From the NCBI GenBank assembly GCA_002311385.1, contig DCAE01000109.1, positions 197,443 through 261,442 of the forward strand: a DNA stretch of 64,000 bases. Direction: 5' to 3'. Below are positions 25,626-34,513 of this stretch, in pieces. This stretch comes from Dehalococcoidia bacterium UBA1141 (lineage in GTDB: Bacteria > Chloroflexota > Dehalococcoidia > Lucifugimonadales > UBA3495). The first letter of the stretch is position 1. Every line of letters begins with the position of its first letter. The notes under the pieces were generated by a model. That model ran no database searches and was not told the DNA's origin. It saw only the letters and a list, made by a program, of their open reading frames with translations. The position numbers and the translations under genes were made by a program.

Positions 25626-27263
25626 ATGACCAACCAACCAGTTGACTCACAATCTCTCACCTCTAAAGCACCCAACCTCTTGCTGCTAAACGCCAAGGTT
25701 ATAACCATGGCTCAAGGCCAGCCTATCGCCCAAGCTGTAGCTGTCTTAGGACAAAAAATTCTGGCCGTGGGCCGTAACAAAGAATTAGCTGCTTTGGCCG
25801 GAGCCAACACTCGTACCATAGACTGCCAGGGAATGACCTTGCTTCCAGGTTTTAATGACGCCCATTGCCACCTACTGGCTACAGCGGCTACGTTTCAGGG
25901 AGTGGATTGTGGTCCGCAAGTCGCTACCAACATCCTGGAACTACAACAGGCGCTGAGTCATCGTGCGAATGAATTACTGCAAGGCAATTGGTTGAAGGGC
26001 TTCGGCTACGATGACCTGTCCTTGGCAGAAGGGCGGCACCCAAATCGCTGGGACTTGGACCGCGCAGCGCCCAATCATCCCATCAGATTGGACCACCGCA
26101 GCGGCCACGCTACCGTCTTGAACAGCCTGGGATTGGCCCAAGCGGGCATCAACCGGGACACCCCTGACCCTACCGAAGGAGTGATTCAGCGTGACGATGC
26201 CACCGGAGAGCCCACCGGGCTATTGCTGGAGATGGGCGGTTTCCTGTCAGAGCGACTGAAGAACATACGGAGCGAGGATGACCAAGCCGAGGGAGTAAGC
26301 CGTCTGAACCGGAGACTGCTGAGCTACGGCATTACGTCAACGCAAGACGCTGGGCCGCAGAATAACCCGAGCCGCTTGGCTGCGTTCGGGGAATTGCAAG
26401 AATCGGGATTAATTGCTCCCCGAATTACGATGATGGCCGGGTCAACGTTTTTAATGGAATTCTCGACCGAGGGTATGGCCTTTGGCAGTGGCAACCAGCG
26501 GCTCCGTTTGGGTCACCTGAAGATAATGCTCACCCTCACCACCGGACAGCTATATCCCGACTTTAAAACTCTGTCCGGATTGATTGTGGCTGCCCGAAAA
26601 AAGGGGTTCCCGGTCGCTATACATGCCATCGAGACCGAAGCGGTGGTAGCGGCGGCGAGGGCGATTGGCGAAGTTACTATTGCCCAAGCCGATCAAACTG
26701 GAGAAGAGGCGCACAGCCGCAGTAGCAGACCGAGAGACCGAATCGAGCACTGCTCCGAATGCCCGCCGGAGGTTGCGGTCTTGGTCAAATCCAGCGGCGC
26801 AATTGCGGTGACCCAGCCCGGATTTATATATTGGAACGGAGACAATTACCTGGACAGAGTGGACCCTGCACTGCTCCCGTGGTTGTATCCCGCAGGCAGC
26901 CTGTCCAACGCTGGCGTGGGAGTAGCCTTTGGCTCCGACGCTCCCGTAATTGACCCCAACCCTTGGCCCGGCATCTACAGCGCCGTTACCGGCTTGACCC
27001 GCTCGGGTCAGAGCTTACGGGGAGACAGAAACAATGGTCCGGCGCATTATCAAGTTGTGCCCTTAACCTCCGCGCTGAGCATGTACACCTTGGGCGCTGC
27101 ATACGCTGAAGGCACTGAGGAGTTCAAGGGAAGCATCGAGCCAGGCAAGCTTGCGGACCTAACTTTGCTGGATGCTGATGTAGCCGGTTTGGACCCATCG
27201 GAGTTGATGGGCGTCAGAGCAGCTAAGACAATAATTGAAGGCCGCCTGGTCTGGGAGTCTTAG
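25626..27263 (+). CDS. Amidohydrolase family protein (YtcJ-like)
   Basis: 545 residues. The metal-dependent hydrolase barrel is marked by PGFNDAHCHLLATA (HxH), LDHRSGHATVLN, the His in VAIHAIETEAV, RIEHCSECPPEV and the terminal Asp in AFGSDAPVIDPNPW. The N-terminal sandwich strands (LLLNAKVITMAQGQP) and C-terminal LADLTLLDADV are typical. YtcJ-like enzymes include formamide and other amide hydrolases; the substrate here is unknown. It stands alone, between a terminator and its own 3' terminator hairpin. Confidence 0.88.
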   Translation: MTNQPVDSQSLTSKAPNLLLLNAKVITMAQGQPIAQAVAVLGQKILAVGRNKELAALAGANTRTIDCQGMTLLPGFNDAHCHLLATAATFQGVDCGPQVATNILELQQALSHRANELLQGNWLKGFGYDDLSLAEGRHPNRWDLDRAAPNHPIRLDHRSGHATVLNSLGLAQAGINRDTPDPTEGVIQRDDATGEPTGLLLEMGGFLSERLKNIRSEDDQAEGVSRLNRRLLSYGITSTQDAGPQNNPSRLAAFGELQESGLIAPRITMMAGSTFLMEFSTEGMAFGSGNQRLRLGHLKIMLTLTTGQLYPDFKTLSGLIVAARKKGFPVAIHAIETEAVVAAARAIGEVTIAQADQTGEEAHSRSSRPRDRIEHCSECPPEVAVLVKSSGAIAVTQPGFIYWNGDNYLDRVDPALLPWLYPAGSLSNAGVGVAFGSDAPVIDPNPWPGIYSAVTGLTRSGQSLRGDRNNGPAHYQVVPLTSALSMYTLGAAYAEGTEEFKGSIEPGKLADLTLLDADVAGLDPSELMGVRAAKTIIEGRLVWES

Positions 27264-27291
27264 ATCCCTTACTCAGACGGCCTTTTTTTAG
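27238..27291 (+). terminator. Terminator overlapping the amidohydrolase 3' end
   Basis: AAGGCCG (27238-27244) pairs with CGGCCTT at about 27278-27284, with further pairing inside (GAGT/ACTC region), and is followed by a run of seven T residues. The stem begins inside the coding sequence. On the other strand it could also serve the P450 gene. Confidence 0.6.
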
Positions 27292-27321
27292 TCTATTGTT
27301 AGTTAGCCAGCGGGGGCTGTG

Positions 27322-28554
27322 TTAGTCCCATTTCACCGGCAGGCCCTTCAACGACCGGAAAGCGATGCTGGGCTGGTATTCCACATCCTCGTTTTCCAGG
27401 TAAAAGCGAGGGAACCTCTTGGCCATGGCTTTGAAGCCTTCCTGACCTTCCAGCCGGGCGATGGTGGCGCCCAAGCAGTGGTGGATTCCGCTGCCGAATG
27501 CTACGTGGGGATTGGGCCACCGGCCAATGTCGAAGGTATCCGGGTTTTCGAATTTCTCCGGATCGCGGTTGGCCGGAGAGATGAACCACCGGATGCGCTC
27601 GTCCTTGCGTATGAGTTGGCCACCCATCTCCACATCTTCGGCGGCGATACGCTGGATGGACTTCACGGGCGCGTCGTAGCGCAAGCACTCTTCGGTGGCC
27701 CGGTTAATCAGGGGAGGCAGGCCCTGACCGTCGTCCTTCTGCAGCATTTCCCATTGGTCCGGATTGCGGATGAAGGCCAACGCCCCGTTGCACAGCAGGT
27801 TGATGGTAGTTTCGTGTCCCGCAAAGAAGAGCAACGATGTGTTTACCAAGACCTGGTGGCGGGTAAGCACGCCTCTTCTCTCACCATCGGCCAATACCGA
27901 TATAAAGTCGTCGCCAGGGTTGGCAAGACGCTTGTCCACCAGAGGGGACATGTACTCAATCATGCCTTCCATGCCTTCCGTGAGCGGCCCCATGCGGTCC
28001 GGTTCGCTCCTGCCAATGTAAAGCAGTTTCTCCGCCAACTCCCGAATGTAAGGACGGTCTTCGGCGGGCACTCCCATCATCTCGGCAATCACCATGACGG
28101 GCAGTGGGACGGCAAAGTCTTTCATTATGTCAAATGTGCCTTTTTCTTCAGCGGCATCCAACAACTCTTTGATGGTGGATTGGACGAAAGGACGCCATTC
28201 TTCCATGGATTTAGGCGTGAAGTAGCCGTGCATCACACGCCGCATGTCCAAGTGCTCCGGACGGTCATGCTGAATGAATTGGTCGGCTTGATAGTTTCTA
28301 ACGAACTCGTATAACTCATTGTCCGACTCGTTAATCTCCGGGTATGCCGGTCGCGGGTCGTTCTTGAACACCGCATTGGAGAACAGTTCGTTGTGCCTGG
28401 TCATCCAGACTAAGTCCTCGTAACGGGTGATGGCCCACATCTCGTACTTCTCATTCCAGTGCACCGGGCTTTCTTCCCTGAGCCGGCCGTAATAGGTGTA
28501 CGGGTCGGAGATGACTTCGGTCGAAAACATATCATCATTGATAGTTGTAACCAT
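27322..28554 (-). CDS. Cytochrome P450
   Basis: 410 residues from ATG 28554, chosen because GGGAGG lies just upstream; a frame-opening ATG at 28596 has no such site. Bacterial soluble class I features are clear: I-helix FFAGHETTINLL, K-helix ECLRYDAPV (ExxR), and heme loop FGSGIHHCLGATIARLE with the thiolate Cys. No membrane anchor is present. It needs ferredoxin and reductase partners, which are not adjacent. The Rieske-like gene at 31992 is a weak candidate only. The substrate is unknown. Confidence 0.95.
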   Translation of the reverse strand: MVTTINDDMFSTEVISDPYTYYGRLREESPVHWNEKYEMWAITRYEDLVWMTRHNELFSNAVFKNDPRPAYPEINESDNELYEFVRNYQADQFIQHDRPEHLDMRRVMHGYFTPKSMEEWRPFVQSTIKELLDAAEEKGTFDIMKDFAVPLPVMVIAEMMGVPAEDRPYIRELAEKLLYIGRSEPDRMGPLTEGMEGMIEYMSPLVDKRLANPGDDFISVLADGERRGVLTRHQVLVNTSLLFFAGHETTINLLCNGALAFIRNPDQWEMLQKDDGQGLPPLINRATEECLRYDAPVKSIQRIAAEDVEMGGQLIRKDERIRWFISPANRDPEKFENPDTFDIGRWPNPHVAFGSGIHHCLGATIARLEGQEGFKAMAKRFPRFYLENEDVEYQPSIAFRSLKGLPVKWD

Positions 28555-28714
28555 TAATCCTCCCAGTGGCTGAATCAGATGGCGATAATTATACACTGCC
28601 CAGCTAGCCGTGTCCCTAACGTAAATCGTAAAAGAAGAGACCGAGAGCGCATAAGCCTAGATGCTGTTACAACGGTGTAGGCAAGTGTATCGGAGCATGG
28701 TGTTGATAGACTGT

Positions 28715-28746
28715 TTCTGGATTCCGGCCTGCGCCGGAATGACGAC
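28715..28746. repeat. Fragment of a dispersed palindromic repeat
   Basis: ATTCCGGC (28721-28728) pairs with GCCGGAAT (28733-28740) around CTGC, flanked by TTCTGG and GACGAC. This is the kind of short repeat scattered in many environmental genomes. A related diverged piece (TCATTCCGG...GGCCGG) is at about 35936-35956. Confidence 0.6.
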
Positions 28747-28788
28747 TAATATTTACTTAGACGAGGCAACTAGGCGAGCGCGGTTGGA

Positions 28789-29787
28789 TTAGTGGCTGCG
28801 TTTCCTGGTGTAGCAGCATATGTCCAGTAAGGAGCGGCGGGCGGCGCAGTCTGGCAGAATCTCCAGAGCTTGGGAGGCAGTATCGCAGTAGCGCTGAATC
28901 ACCGAGTAACATTCCTCGATGATGCTGGAGTCGTTAATCATGTCCAACGCTTGTTGGACTTTGCCTTCTTGGTTGACTGTTTCCGTATCTTTGTCCTTGA
29001 ACAAATCCAGCACCGGATTATCGTTGGGGTATCGCTCCAACAATTTGATGGTAGGCAAGGTTAGTACACCTTGGAGCAGGTCGTTGCCCACAGGCTTGCC
29101 CATCTCCAATGCGCTGCCCTGAACATCCAGCAAGTCGTCCATGATTTGAAAGGCCATGCCAATGTCATGGCCATAGGTCTTTAGAGCTTGGATTTGGCGT
29201 TCAGGCGCGCCTCCCAGGATAGCCCCCGTCTCAGCCGAGGTCTGGAACAAAGACGCCGTCTTGCGGTAGATTCGCTCGTCGTAGAGTTTCCGGGCTTGCT
29301 CGGCATCAAAGGCGCTGAAATACTCGATGAGTTGTCCGCTGGCTAAGTCCATTATGGTCTCGGAGAAACGGCGAATAACCCTGACGTTTCCGGTGTCGCA
29401 AACGAAGGTTGCGGATGTTGCGAACACATAGTCGCCAAACAGCACCGCAACGTGCTGACCATAAAGGTGACTGACGGTAGGTTTGCCTCGCCTCAGGTCC
29501 GAGTTGTCCACAGTGTCGTCGTGAATCAGTGTGGCAACGTGAAGCAGTTCAACCGCCGATGCCATGATGCGGGGGTTTTCGGGTTGATGGTCGTAGAAGT
29601 CGGCCGCCAAGAGGGTTATGGCGGGACGGAGCCGTTTCCCGCCGTTGGTCATGACGTAGTCCAGCAGCGGTTCTAGGTACGGCCTCTCAGTCTGGGCCAA
29701 GCCGCGGAGCCTGTCCTCAACCAGCCTCAATTCGTCTCGAATCGGGGCGTAAATGGACGCTATCTGCTCATCCAATCCTTTGAGCAA
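28789..29787 (-). CDS. Polyprenyl diphosphate synthase
   Basis: 332 residues. Both aspartate-rich motifs are present: LIHDDTVDNSDLRRGKP (DDxxD) and FQIMDDLLDVQG. GGKRLRPAITLLA and the C-terminal helices are typical of trans-prenyltransferases of the IspB/octaprenyl or heptaprenyl type, which make the quinone or lipid-carrier side chain. The start is TTG 29787, with an AGGGGG ribosome site, 8 bp after the metG stop, so it is the second gene of a metG unit. Chain length cannot be assigned with confidence. Confidence 0.93.
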   Translation of the reverse strand: MLKGLDEQIASIYAPIRDELRLVEDRLRGLAQTERPYLEPLLDYVMTNGGKRLRPAITLLAADFYDHQPENPRIMASAVELLHVATLIHDDTVDNSDLRRGKPTVSHLYGQHVAVLFGDYVFATSATFVCDTGNVRVIRRFSETIMDLASGQLIEYFSAFDAEQARKLYDERIYRKTASLFQTSAETGAILGGAPERQIQALKTYGHDIGMAFQIMDDLLDVQGSALEMGKPVGNDLLQGVLTLPTIKLLERYPNDNPVLDLFKDKDTETVNQEGKVQQALDMINDSSIIEECYSVIQRYCDTASQALEILPDCAARRSLLDICCYTRKRSH

Positions 29788-29795
29788 GTTGCCCC

Positions 29796-31481
29796 CTACG
29801 CCGCACCAACGCCGAGGCGCTGAATCTCTTCCTCAACTATCAGCGGGTCTAGCTTGGTATACAAAGGTGAAGGAGAGCGCAGGGCCTTTCCCGGCGCAAC
29901 CCCGGCAATAAGGTGGTCGAAATCCCACTGCTCCTGCTCTATTTCTCCGTCGAATCCCAGGAACTCATGGAGCTTCTGCGAACTGAAGGGCAGGAAGGGA
30001 TACAACGCTACTTTCAAGCAATTTATCGCCGCGATTGAGACCCACAAAGACGTCGCCGCCGCTTGTCGGTCGGTCTTTATCGACTTCCATGGAGCTGCGG
30101 AATCCAGGTACCGGTTGGTCTGTTGGGCCAGGGAGAAGGCAGCGTTTACGGCTGCCTTGAAATGACAATCGTAGAGGTTCTGGCTCACGGTTTCCAATGC
30201 TTCGCGGGCGCTGTCCAGTTGACTTTGGTCAGCCTCGGAAAGCGGGCCTGGCTCAGGAATCTTGCCGTCGAAGTTCTTGTAGGTGAATGTCAGAACCCGG
30301 TTCACCAGGTTGCCATAAGTCGCCACCAACTCGTCGTTGTTTCGGCGAACAAATTCAGACCAAGAGAAATCTGCGTCACCGGACTCGGGCATATTGGCCG
30401 ACAGTAAGTAGCGCAGCGGATCCGGGTCGTACCGGGAAAGAAAGTCCGGGACCCACACCGCCCAATTCTGACTGGTGGAAAACTTCCGGTTCTCCAAGCT
30501 GAGGAATTCGTTGGCAGGAACGTTGTAGGGCAGATTCAAACCACCATAAGCCATCAGCATGGCCGGCCAAATTATCGCGTGAAAAGGAATGTTGTCCTTC
30601 CCTATAAAGTAGTAGGACTTAGTGTCCGGGTCTTTCCAGAAGTCTTCCCATTTGCCCGTAGCGCCGTCTTTATTAGACCATTCTACCGCAGCCGACAGGT
30701 AACCGATAACCGCCTCAAACCACACGTATATGCGCTTATCTTCGTAGCCGTCCACAGGCACCGGAACACCCCAGGCAAGGTCACGGGTTATGGACCGGTC
30801 TTTCAGCCCGTCCTCTAAGAATCTACGAGTGAAATTCAGAACATTGGGCCGCCAATGGGTCTGTTTGTTTACCCACTCCAACAGGGGTTTCTCAAAGGCG
30901 GAGAGCTTCAAAAAGAAATGCTCAGACTCTCTGAACACGGGGGAGTTGCCGCACAGGGTACAGCGGGGCGACACCAAATCCTGGGGGTCCAGAGTGCGCC
31001 CACAATTGTCGCATTGGTCACCCCTTGCTTTGTCATTGCCGCAGTGGGGACAAACACCCTCCACATAGCGATCGGGGAGGAAACGGTCACAATGAGCACA
31101 ATAGGCTAGAAGGCTAGTATCGGTATAGATGTATCCCTTATCTTTCAACGACTTAAAGACTTCATGGACCACCTCTTGGTGATTCTGGGTATGGGTGGTG
31201 GTAAATAGGTCGAATGTTATGCCCAGCTTCTCCCATGTATCCAAGAACTGGGTGTGATAACGATCCAGTATCTCCTGGGGGTTGACACCTTCCTGTTCGG
31301 CCCGCACGGTTATAGGCGTACCGTGGCTGTCACTCCCCGATACCATCAGCACCTGGTTACCTTTTAGGCGGTGGTATCTGGCGAAGATGTCGGCAGGCAA
31401 ATAACACCCGGCCACATGACCTAGATGAAGTGGACCGTTGGCATAGGGCCAAGCTGCGGCCACAAAAATACGTTCGGGCAA
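29796..31481 (-). CDS. metG: Methionyl-tRNA synthetase
   Basis: 561 residues. The HIGH motif appears as PLHLGHVAG, and the KMSKS motif as the variant KFSTS. A zinc domain with four CxxC knuckles lies between (CAHCDRF, CPHCGN, CDNCGR, CTLCGN). The anticodon-binding helical domain follows. It lacks the C-terminal dimerisation domain seen in longer MetG proteins. Starts at TTG 31481 with AAGGA upstream. It charges tRNA-Met and is essential; the following polyprenyl synthase is probably co-transcribed. Confidence 0.96.
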   Translation of the reverse strand: MPERIFVAAAWPYANGPLHLGHVAGCYLPADIFARYHRLKGNQVLMVSGSDSHGTPITVRAEQEGVNPQEILDRYHTQFLDTWEKLGITFDLFTTTHTQNHQEVVHEVFKSLKDKGYIYTDTSLLAYCAHCDRFLPDRYVEGVCPHCGNDKARGDQCDNCGRTLDPQDLVSPRCTLCGNSPVFRESEHFFLKLSAFEKPLLEWVNKQTHWRPNVLNFTRRFLEDGLKDRSITRDLAWGVPVPVDGYEDKRIYVWFEAVIGYLSAAVEWSNKDGATGKWEDFWKDPDTKSYYFIGKDNIPFHAIIWPAMLMAYGGLNLPYNVPANEFLSLENRKFSTSQNWAVWVPDFLSRYDPDPLRYLLSANMPESGDADFSWSEFVRRNNDELVATYGNLVNRVLTFTYKNFDGKIPEPGPLSEADQSQLDSAREALETVSQNLYDCHFKAAVNAAFSLAQQTNRYLDSAAPWKSIKTDRQAAATSLWVSIAAINCLKVALYPFLPFSSQKLHEFLGFDGEIEQEQWDFDHLIAGVAPGKALRSPSPLYTKLDPLIVEEEIQRLGVGAA

Positions 31482-31991
31482 GAGTGGGTATCCTTTTTAA
31501 TAGCTTAGTTTAATAGTTTGGTCTAATGGTCTGGAGTACTGGATGGAGTCTAGAAGTGTCGCTAATCAGGCGTGGAAACGGGTGATTAGCGTGTCGGCTA
31601 ATTCTATCACATTGTATTGTTGGGCCGAAGGTAGAGGCGCCGGTCCAAGAGGACTTGCCCCAAAAGTTTCCTTCACAATGTTATTCTGAGCTGAGTGAAG
31701 AATCATTACGTCTGGGCAATGAGATTTCCCGAAAATGGCGAGGACTCTCGACGGTGTCGGAGCTTCGTCGCTTCGCTCCTCAGAATGACAGTTTTGAGGC
31801 AAGGCCGGTCTGAGGAAAAAGGCGACCGAACCAGCAGACGTTCTCCGATTCCCCCACGGTCTAGTTTCAGCCAATTAAGAACCGATTCGCCGGTACCCTC
31901 TGCTATACTGGGCAGGCTCCTAACTTCAGATAGGTAATCACCGGAAAGCCGGTTATCCCGGATAGCCGATTATCCATAAGGAATCGCCGCT
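31482..31991. other. Intergenic region between metG and the Rieske gene
   Basis: A divergent promoter region of 510 bp. No gene is supported. It contains a MITE-like repeat at 31655-31802 and, close to the Rieske start, a short G/C-rich repeat pattern (CCGGTTATCC and CCGATTATCC at about 31952-31976). Confidence 0.6.
31655..31802. repeat. Palindromic MITE-like repeat, copy B
   Basis: The left arm TTGCCCCAAAA...GTTATTCTGAG (31655-31690) pairs with CTCAGAATGACAGTTTTGAGG (31779-31799) and on to CAA at 31802. The right arm, read in reverse complement, is a close match to the left arm of the repeat at 872-994, including the TCATTCTGAGGAGCG and GCGACGAAG segments. The central ~85 bp differ between copies, so copies have decayed or recombined. 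Confidence 0.7.
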
Positions 31992-32360
31992 ATGACCACT
32001 CCCTTTAAACGAGGAACCGTATCACTGCGTCAGATCAACGGCTCAGCCCGCTCCAAGAAGGTCAGGGTGGACCTGGGCGAAGAGGCTTCATTCAAAACGT
32101 TTCCGTCGCCGGTGAAAGTTGGGGACGCTGCTTACTACTTGGTCCAAGGAAAGGATGGCTACAAACTCTTGTCTACTCTGTGTCCTCACCAAGGAGGAGA
32201 AGTGATGGACGAAGGCGACGAACATTTCGTCTGCGACGGCCACGGTTGGCAGTACAGCAAGGTTGACGGGTCCTGCGATGGGCGTGCCGATTTCCGCATG
32301 AAGGCTTTCTTGGTCACAGTGCAAAACAACCGTCTGGTCGCTCTGGTGCCCGACGAATAA
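31992..32360 (+). CDS. Rieske-type [2Fe-2S] protein
   Basis: 122 residues. Cluster ligands are in LCPHQGGEV (CxH) and CDGHGWQYS (CxxH), spaced as in Rieske ferredoxins and oxygenase Rieske domains. No TM or Tat signal is present, so it is a soluble electron carrier or regulatory subunit. An N-terminal ~50 residues (KRGTVSLRQINGSARSKKV) resembles the small-domain start of Rieske ferredoxins. It is monocistronic, ending at a strong terminator. Confidence 0.88.
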   Translation: MTTPFKRGTVSLRQINGSARSKKVRVDLGEEASFKTFPSPVKVGDAAYYLVQGKDGYKLLSTLCPHQGGEVMDEGDEHFVCDGHGWQYSKVDGSCDGRADFRMKAFLVTVQNNRLVALVPDE

Positions 32361-32380
32361 CTTGATTTACTGGACCTTCA

Positions 32381-32416
32381 AAAAAAGCCCCGCCTGAATT
32401 CAGGCGGGGCTTTTTT
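32381..32416. terminator. Bidirectional intrinsic terminator
   Basis: A perfect palindrome with AAAAAAGCCCCGCCTG (32381-32396) matching CAGGCGGGGCTTTTTT, giving a GC-rich stem with T-tracts on both strands. It separates the convergent Rieske and D-aminoacylase-like genes. Confidence 0.93.
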
Positions 32417-32443
32417 ATTAGGACGATAGATACCCAGCTACAG

Positions 32444-34120
32444 CTATCCTAACATGTCGTAGCTGCGCAGTAGCTTTCCGGGCAAAGCGCCGGTGCATTC
32501 GTTATTAATGAAAGTAACCGCGCCATTTACGATGATGTACCGCATGCCGGTGGGTTTTTGTACCAAGCGTTTCTCTCCGCCGGGAAAGTCGGTCTCGAAC
32601 TGCGGCTTGTCGTACAGCAGCCCTAGTTCTTCCATGTTGTAAATCATAACGTCGGCGTAGTCACCCACCCGCAATGTCCCGCGGCCCTTCATGTCGGAGA
32701 ACCATGCGGGAAGCGCGCTCATCTTCTGGTGAGCCTGCTCCAAGGTCATCAACTCTTTATCTCTGATCCAATGGGCCAGGAAGTACACGGGCCACACGCT
32801 ATTGACTAGGAACTTGGTGTGGGCGCCACCGTCGGAAACGGAGATGTGCACAAAGGGGTTGGAGATGTGTTCACCCCGTTGCTCTTCCGTCTGCGTGTCA
32901 GCAGGGTGAGCGAACTCGGTCTCCAGTTCCTCGTCCAGAGCTATGTCCAAGAACACATCCAAGGGATGTTTGCCTTCGGCCTCGGCGATGTCGGCTATGG
33001 TCAGTCCCTCGTACTGCAGGTTACGCTCCAAGGCAACCTCCACCACTTGGACTTGAGTCCAATCCGTCCGCGGGTGAGGGCGATCCAGCACATCTTGTTT
33101 CATGCCGCCCCTGATGCCCTCTTCCGACAATTTGGCGATTCGTTCTTCCTTGGTGCCGACCAACGGTTGCACCCAGTTGGGCATATAGTCGAATAAGTTG
33201 TACTCGGAGAGCTTGAATTCGGCGACGGTGGGCACGGAGCCCTGCTGCGCCAGGATGGGCAGGCCTTCCGCCCGCATCTCCTTCAGCCACTCGTAGCCTT
33301 CATTGTCGCCCAAGACTACATGAAGTGGTCGGCCACTCATTCTGACCATCTCAGCCAGCATGTCCCGCTGCTCCGGCCGATCATCGGAGATGCCGATGGT
33401 CCAGCCAATTTGGCCGACGCCGAACTGGCCCATCACCTGGGCTAATGCCAAGAATTCCTCTTTTGAGGCCACATGACTGGGCAACCAACCGCCGTCTTCC
33501 GGTCGGTCTTCCAGGTTCTTGTCGGCTGATATTCCGAAAGCGCCCGCTTTCATGGAATCGTAAAGGATTTGCTTCATCTGGTTTAGCTCGGCTTCGGTGA
33601 CGGAGGTGCGCTCCCGTGCTGGCATCATGCCAAGCACGTACCCACGCAGCGGCGAGAAGGGCACTAAGGCACCCACGTTTACGCCCAAGCCCTGGCGGTC
33701 CAGGCTGTCCATATATTCAGGGAATGTCTCCCAGTCCCAGCGCATACCTATGCGCATGGATTCCAGTGGAATCGCCTCGATTCGGTTCATCATACGCATG
33801 TTCAAGTCCCGGTCTTCCGGCCTGGTAGGAGCAAAACCGAAACCGCACTGACCCACCGTGAGAGAGGTAACTCCGAACCATCCAGAAAGGGAGGCGTAGG
33901 GATCCCAGTTGAGTTGGGCATCGTAGTGGGTGTGGAGATCAATCGCTCCAGGCGCCACGATGCAACCGCTTGCGTCTATCTCTTTGGCCCCCGATGCGGG
34001 TATTCGACCACTGACCATAGCCACCCGGCCGTTTTTGATTCCGACATCGGCGAGAATTCTAGGAAGCCCTGTGCCGTCTACTACCGTTCCACCACGTATC
34101 ACCAAATCAAATTCGGGCAT
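32444..34120 (-). CDS. Amidohydrolase, N-acyl-D-amino-acid deacylase family
   Basis: 558 residues from ATG 34120, preceded by GGAGG; an in-frame upstream start at 34153 lacks one. The metal site begins with IDLHTHYDAQLNWDP, and the family features VGQCGFGFAPT, NVGALVPFSPLRG, and SDGGAHTKFLVNS near the end are present. Such enzymes remove acyl groups from D-amino acids or related amides using one or two metals. C-terminal DYADVMIYN closes the small sandwich domain. The substrate is undetermined. Confidence 0.88.
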   Translation of the reverse strand: MPEFDLVIRGGTVVDGTGLPRILADVGIKNGRVAMVSGRIPASGAKEIDASGCIVAPGAIDLHTHYDAQLNWDPYASLSGWFGVTSLTVGQCGFGFAPTRPEDRDLNMRMMNRIEAIPLESMRIGMRWDWETFPEYMDSLDRQGLGVNVGALVPFSPLRGYVLGMMPARERTSVTEAELNQMKQILYDSMKAGAFGISADKNLEDRPEDGGWLPSHVASKEEFLALAQVMGQFGVGQIGWTIGISDDRPEQRDMLAEMVRMSGRPLHVVLGDNEGYEWLKEMRAEGLPILAQQGSVPTVAEFKLSEYNLFDYMPNWVQPLVGTKEERIAKLSEEGIRGGMKQDVLDRPHPRTDWTQVQVVEVALERNLQYEGLTIADIAEAEGKHPLDVFLDIALDEELETEFAHPADTQTEEQRGEHISNPFVHISVSDGGAHTKFLVNSVWPVYFLAHWIRDKELMTLEQAHQKMSALPAWFSDMKGRGTLRVGDYADVMIYNMEELGLLYDKPQFETDFPGGEKRLVQKPTGMRYIIVNGAVTFINNECTGALPGKLLRSYDMLG

Positions 34121-34513
34121 ACGATATCCTCCAATAACACTATTTATCAACAAATCGATGGCTATTCCCCAAATATGGTGGGAGTGTATTCCAGCCGTAG
34201 ATTGACGTCAACTATATTTACCGCATTTTTTCCCTATTTTCGTACAGCATGTTTGTGATTATTAGATGGCGCTACGAATATCGTCATGATTGCTCATTGA
34301 TATTCCTAATTCAATTTAACAAATGCTGGGAGCGCTGTGACAAAATATCGTGGCACAAAGCAAATCCAGACGCTGATTTCCCGGCACGATAATTAGGCAT
34401 GGTTAAATACGCAGGACGAATGTAAGATTGCCGCAAGCTTGATTCAAGTTTAATTTGTGAACAGACCGATCAGCCGGTAGCGCAATCACGGTGTCGAGAG
34501 GCGGCAACTAATA
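34121..34513. other. Intergenic region with small inverted repeats
   Basis: A divergent, AT-rich region of about 390 bp between the D-aminoacylase-like gene and the LLM monooxygenase gene. CTTGATTCAAG (34438-34448) is a perfect small palindrome about 70 bp before the + strand gene and may be an operator. No RNA or protein gene is supported. Confidence 0.5.

Noticed and set aside
27319..28314. Long plus-strand frame opposite the P450 gene
   Set aside because: It is the mirror of a gene with complete P450 motifs; its own sequence shows no recognisable domain.
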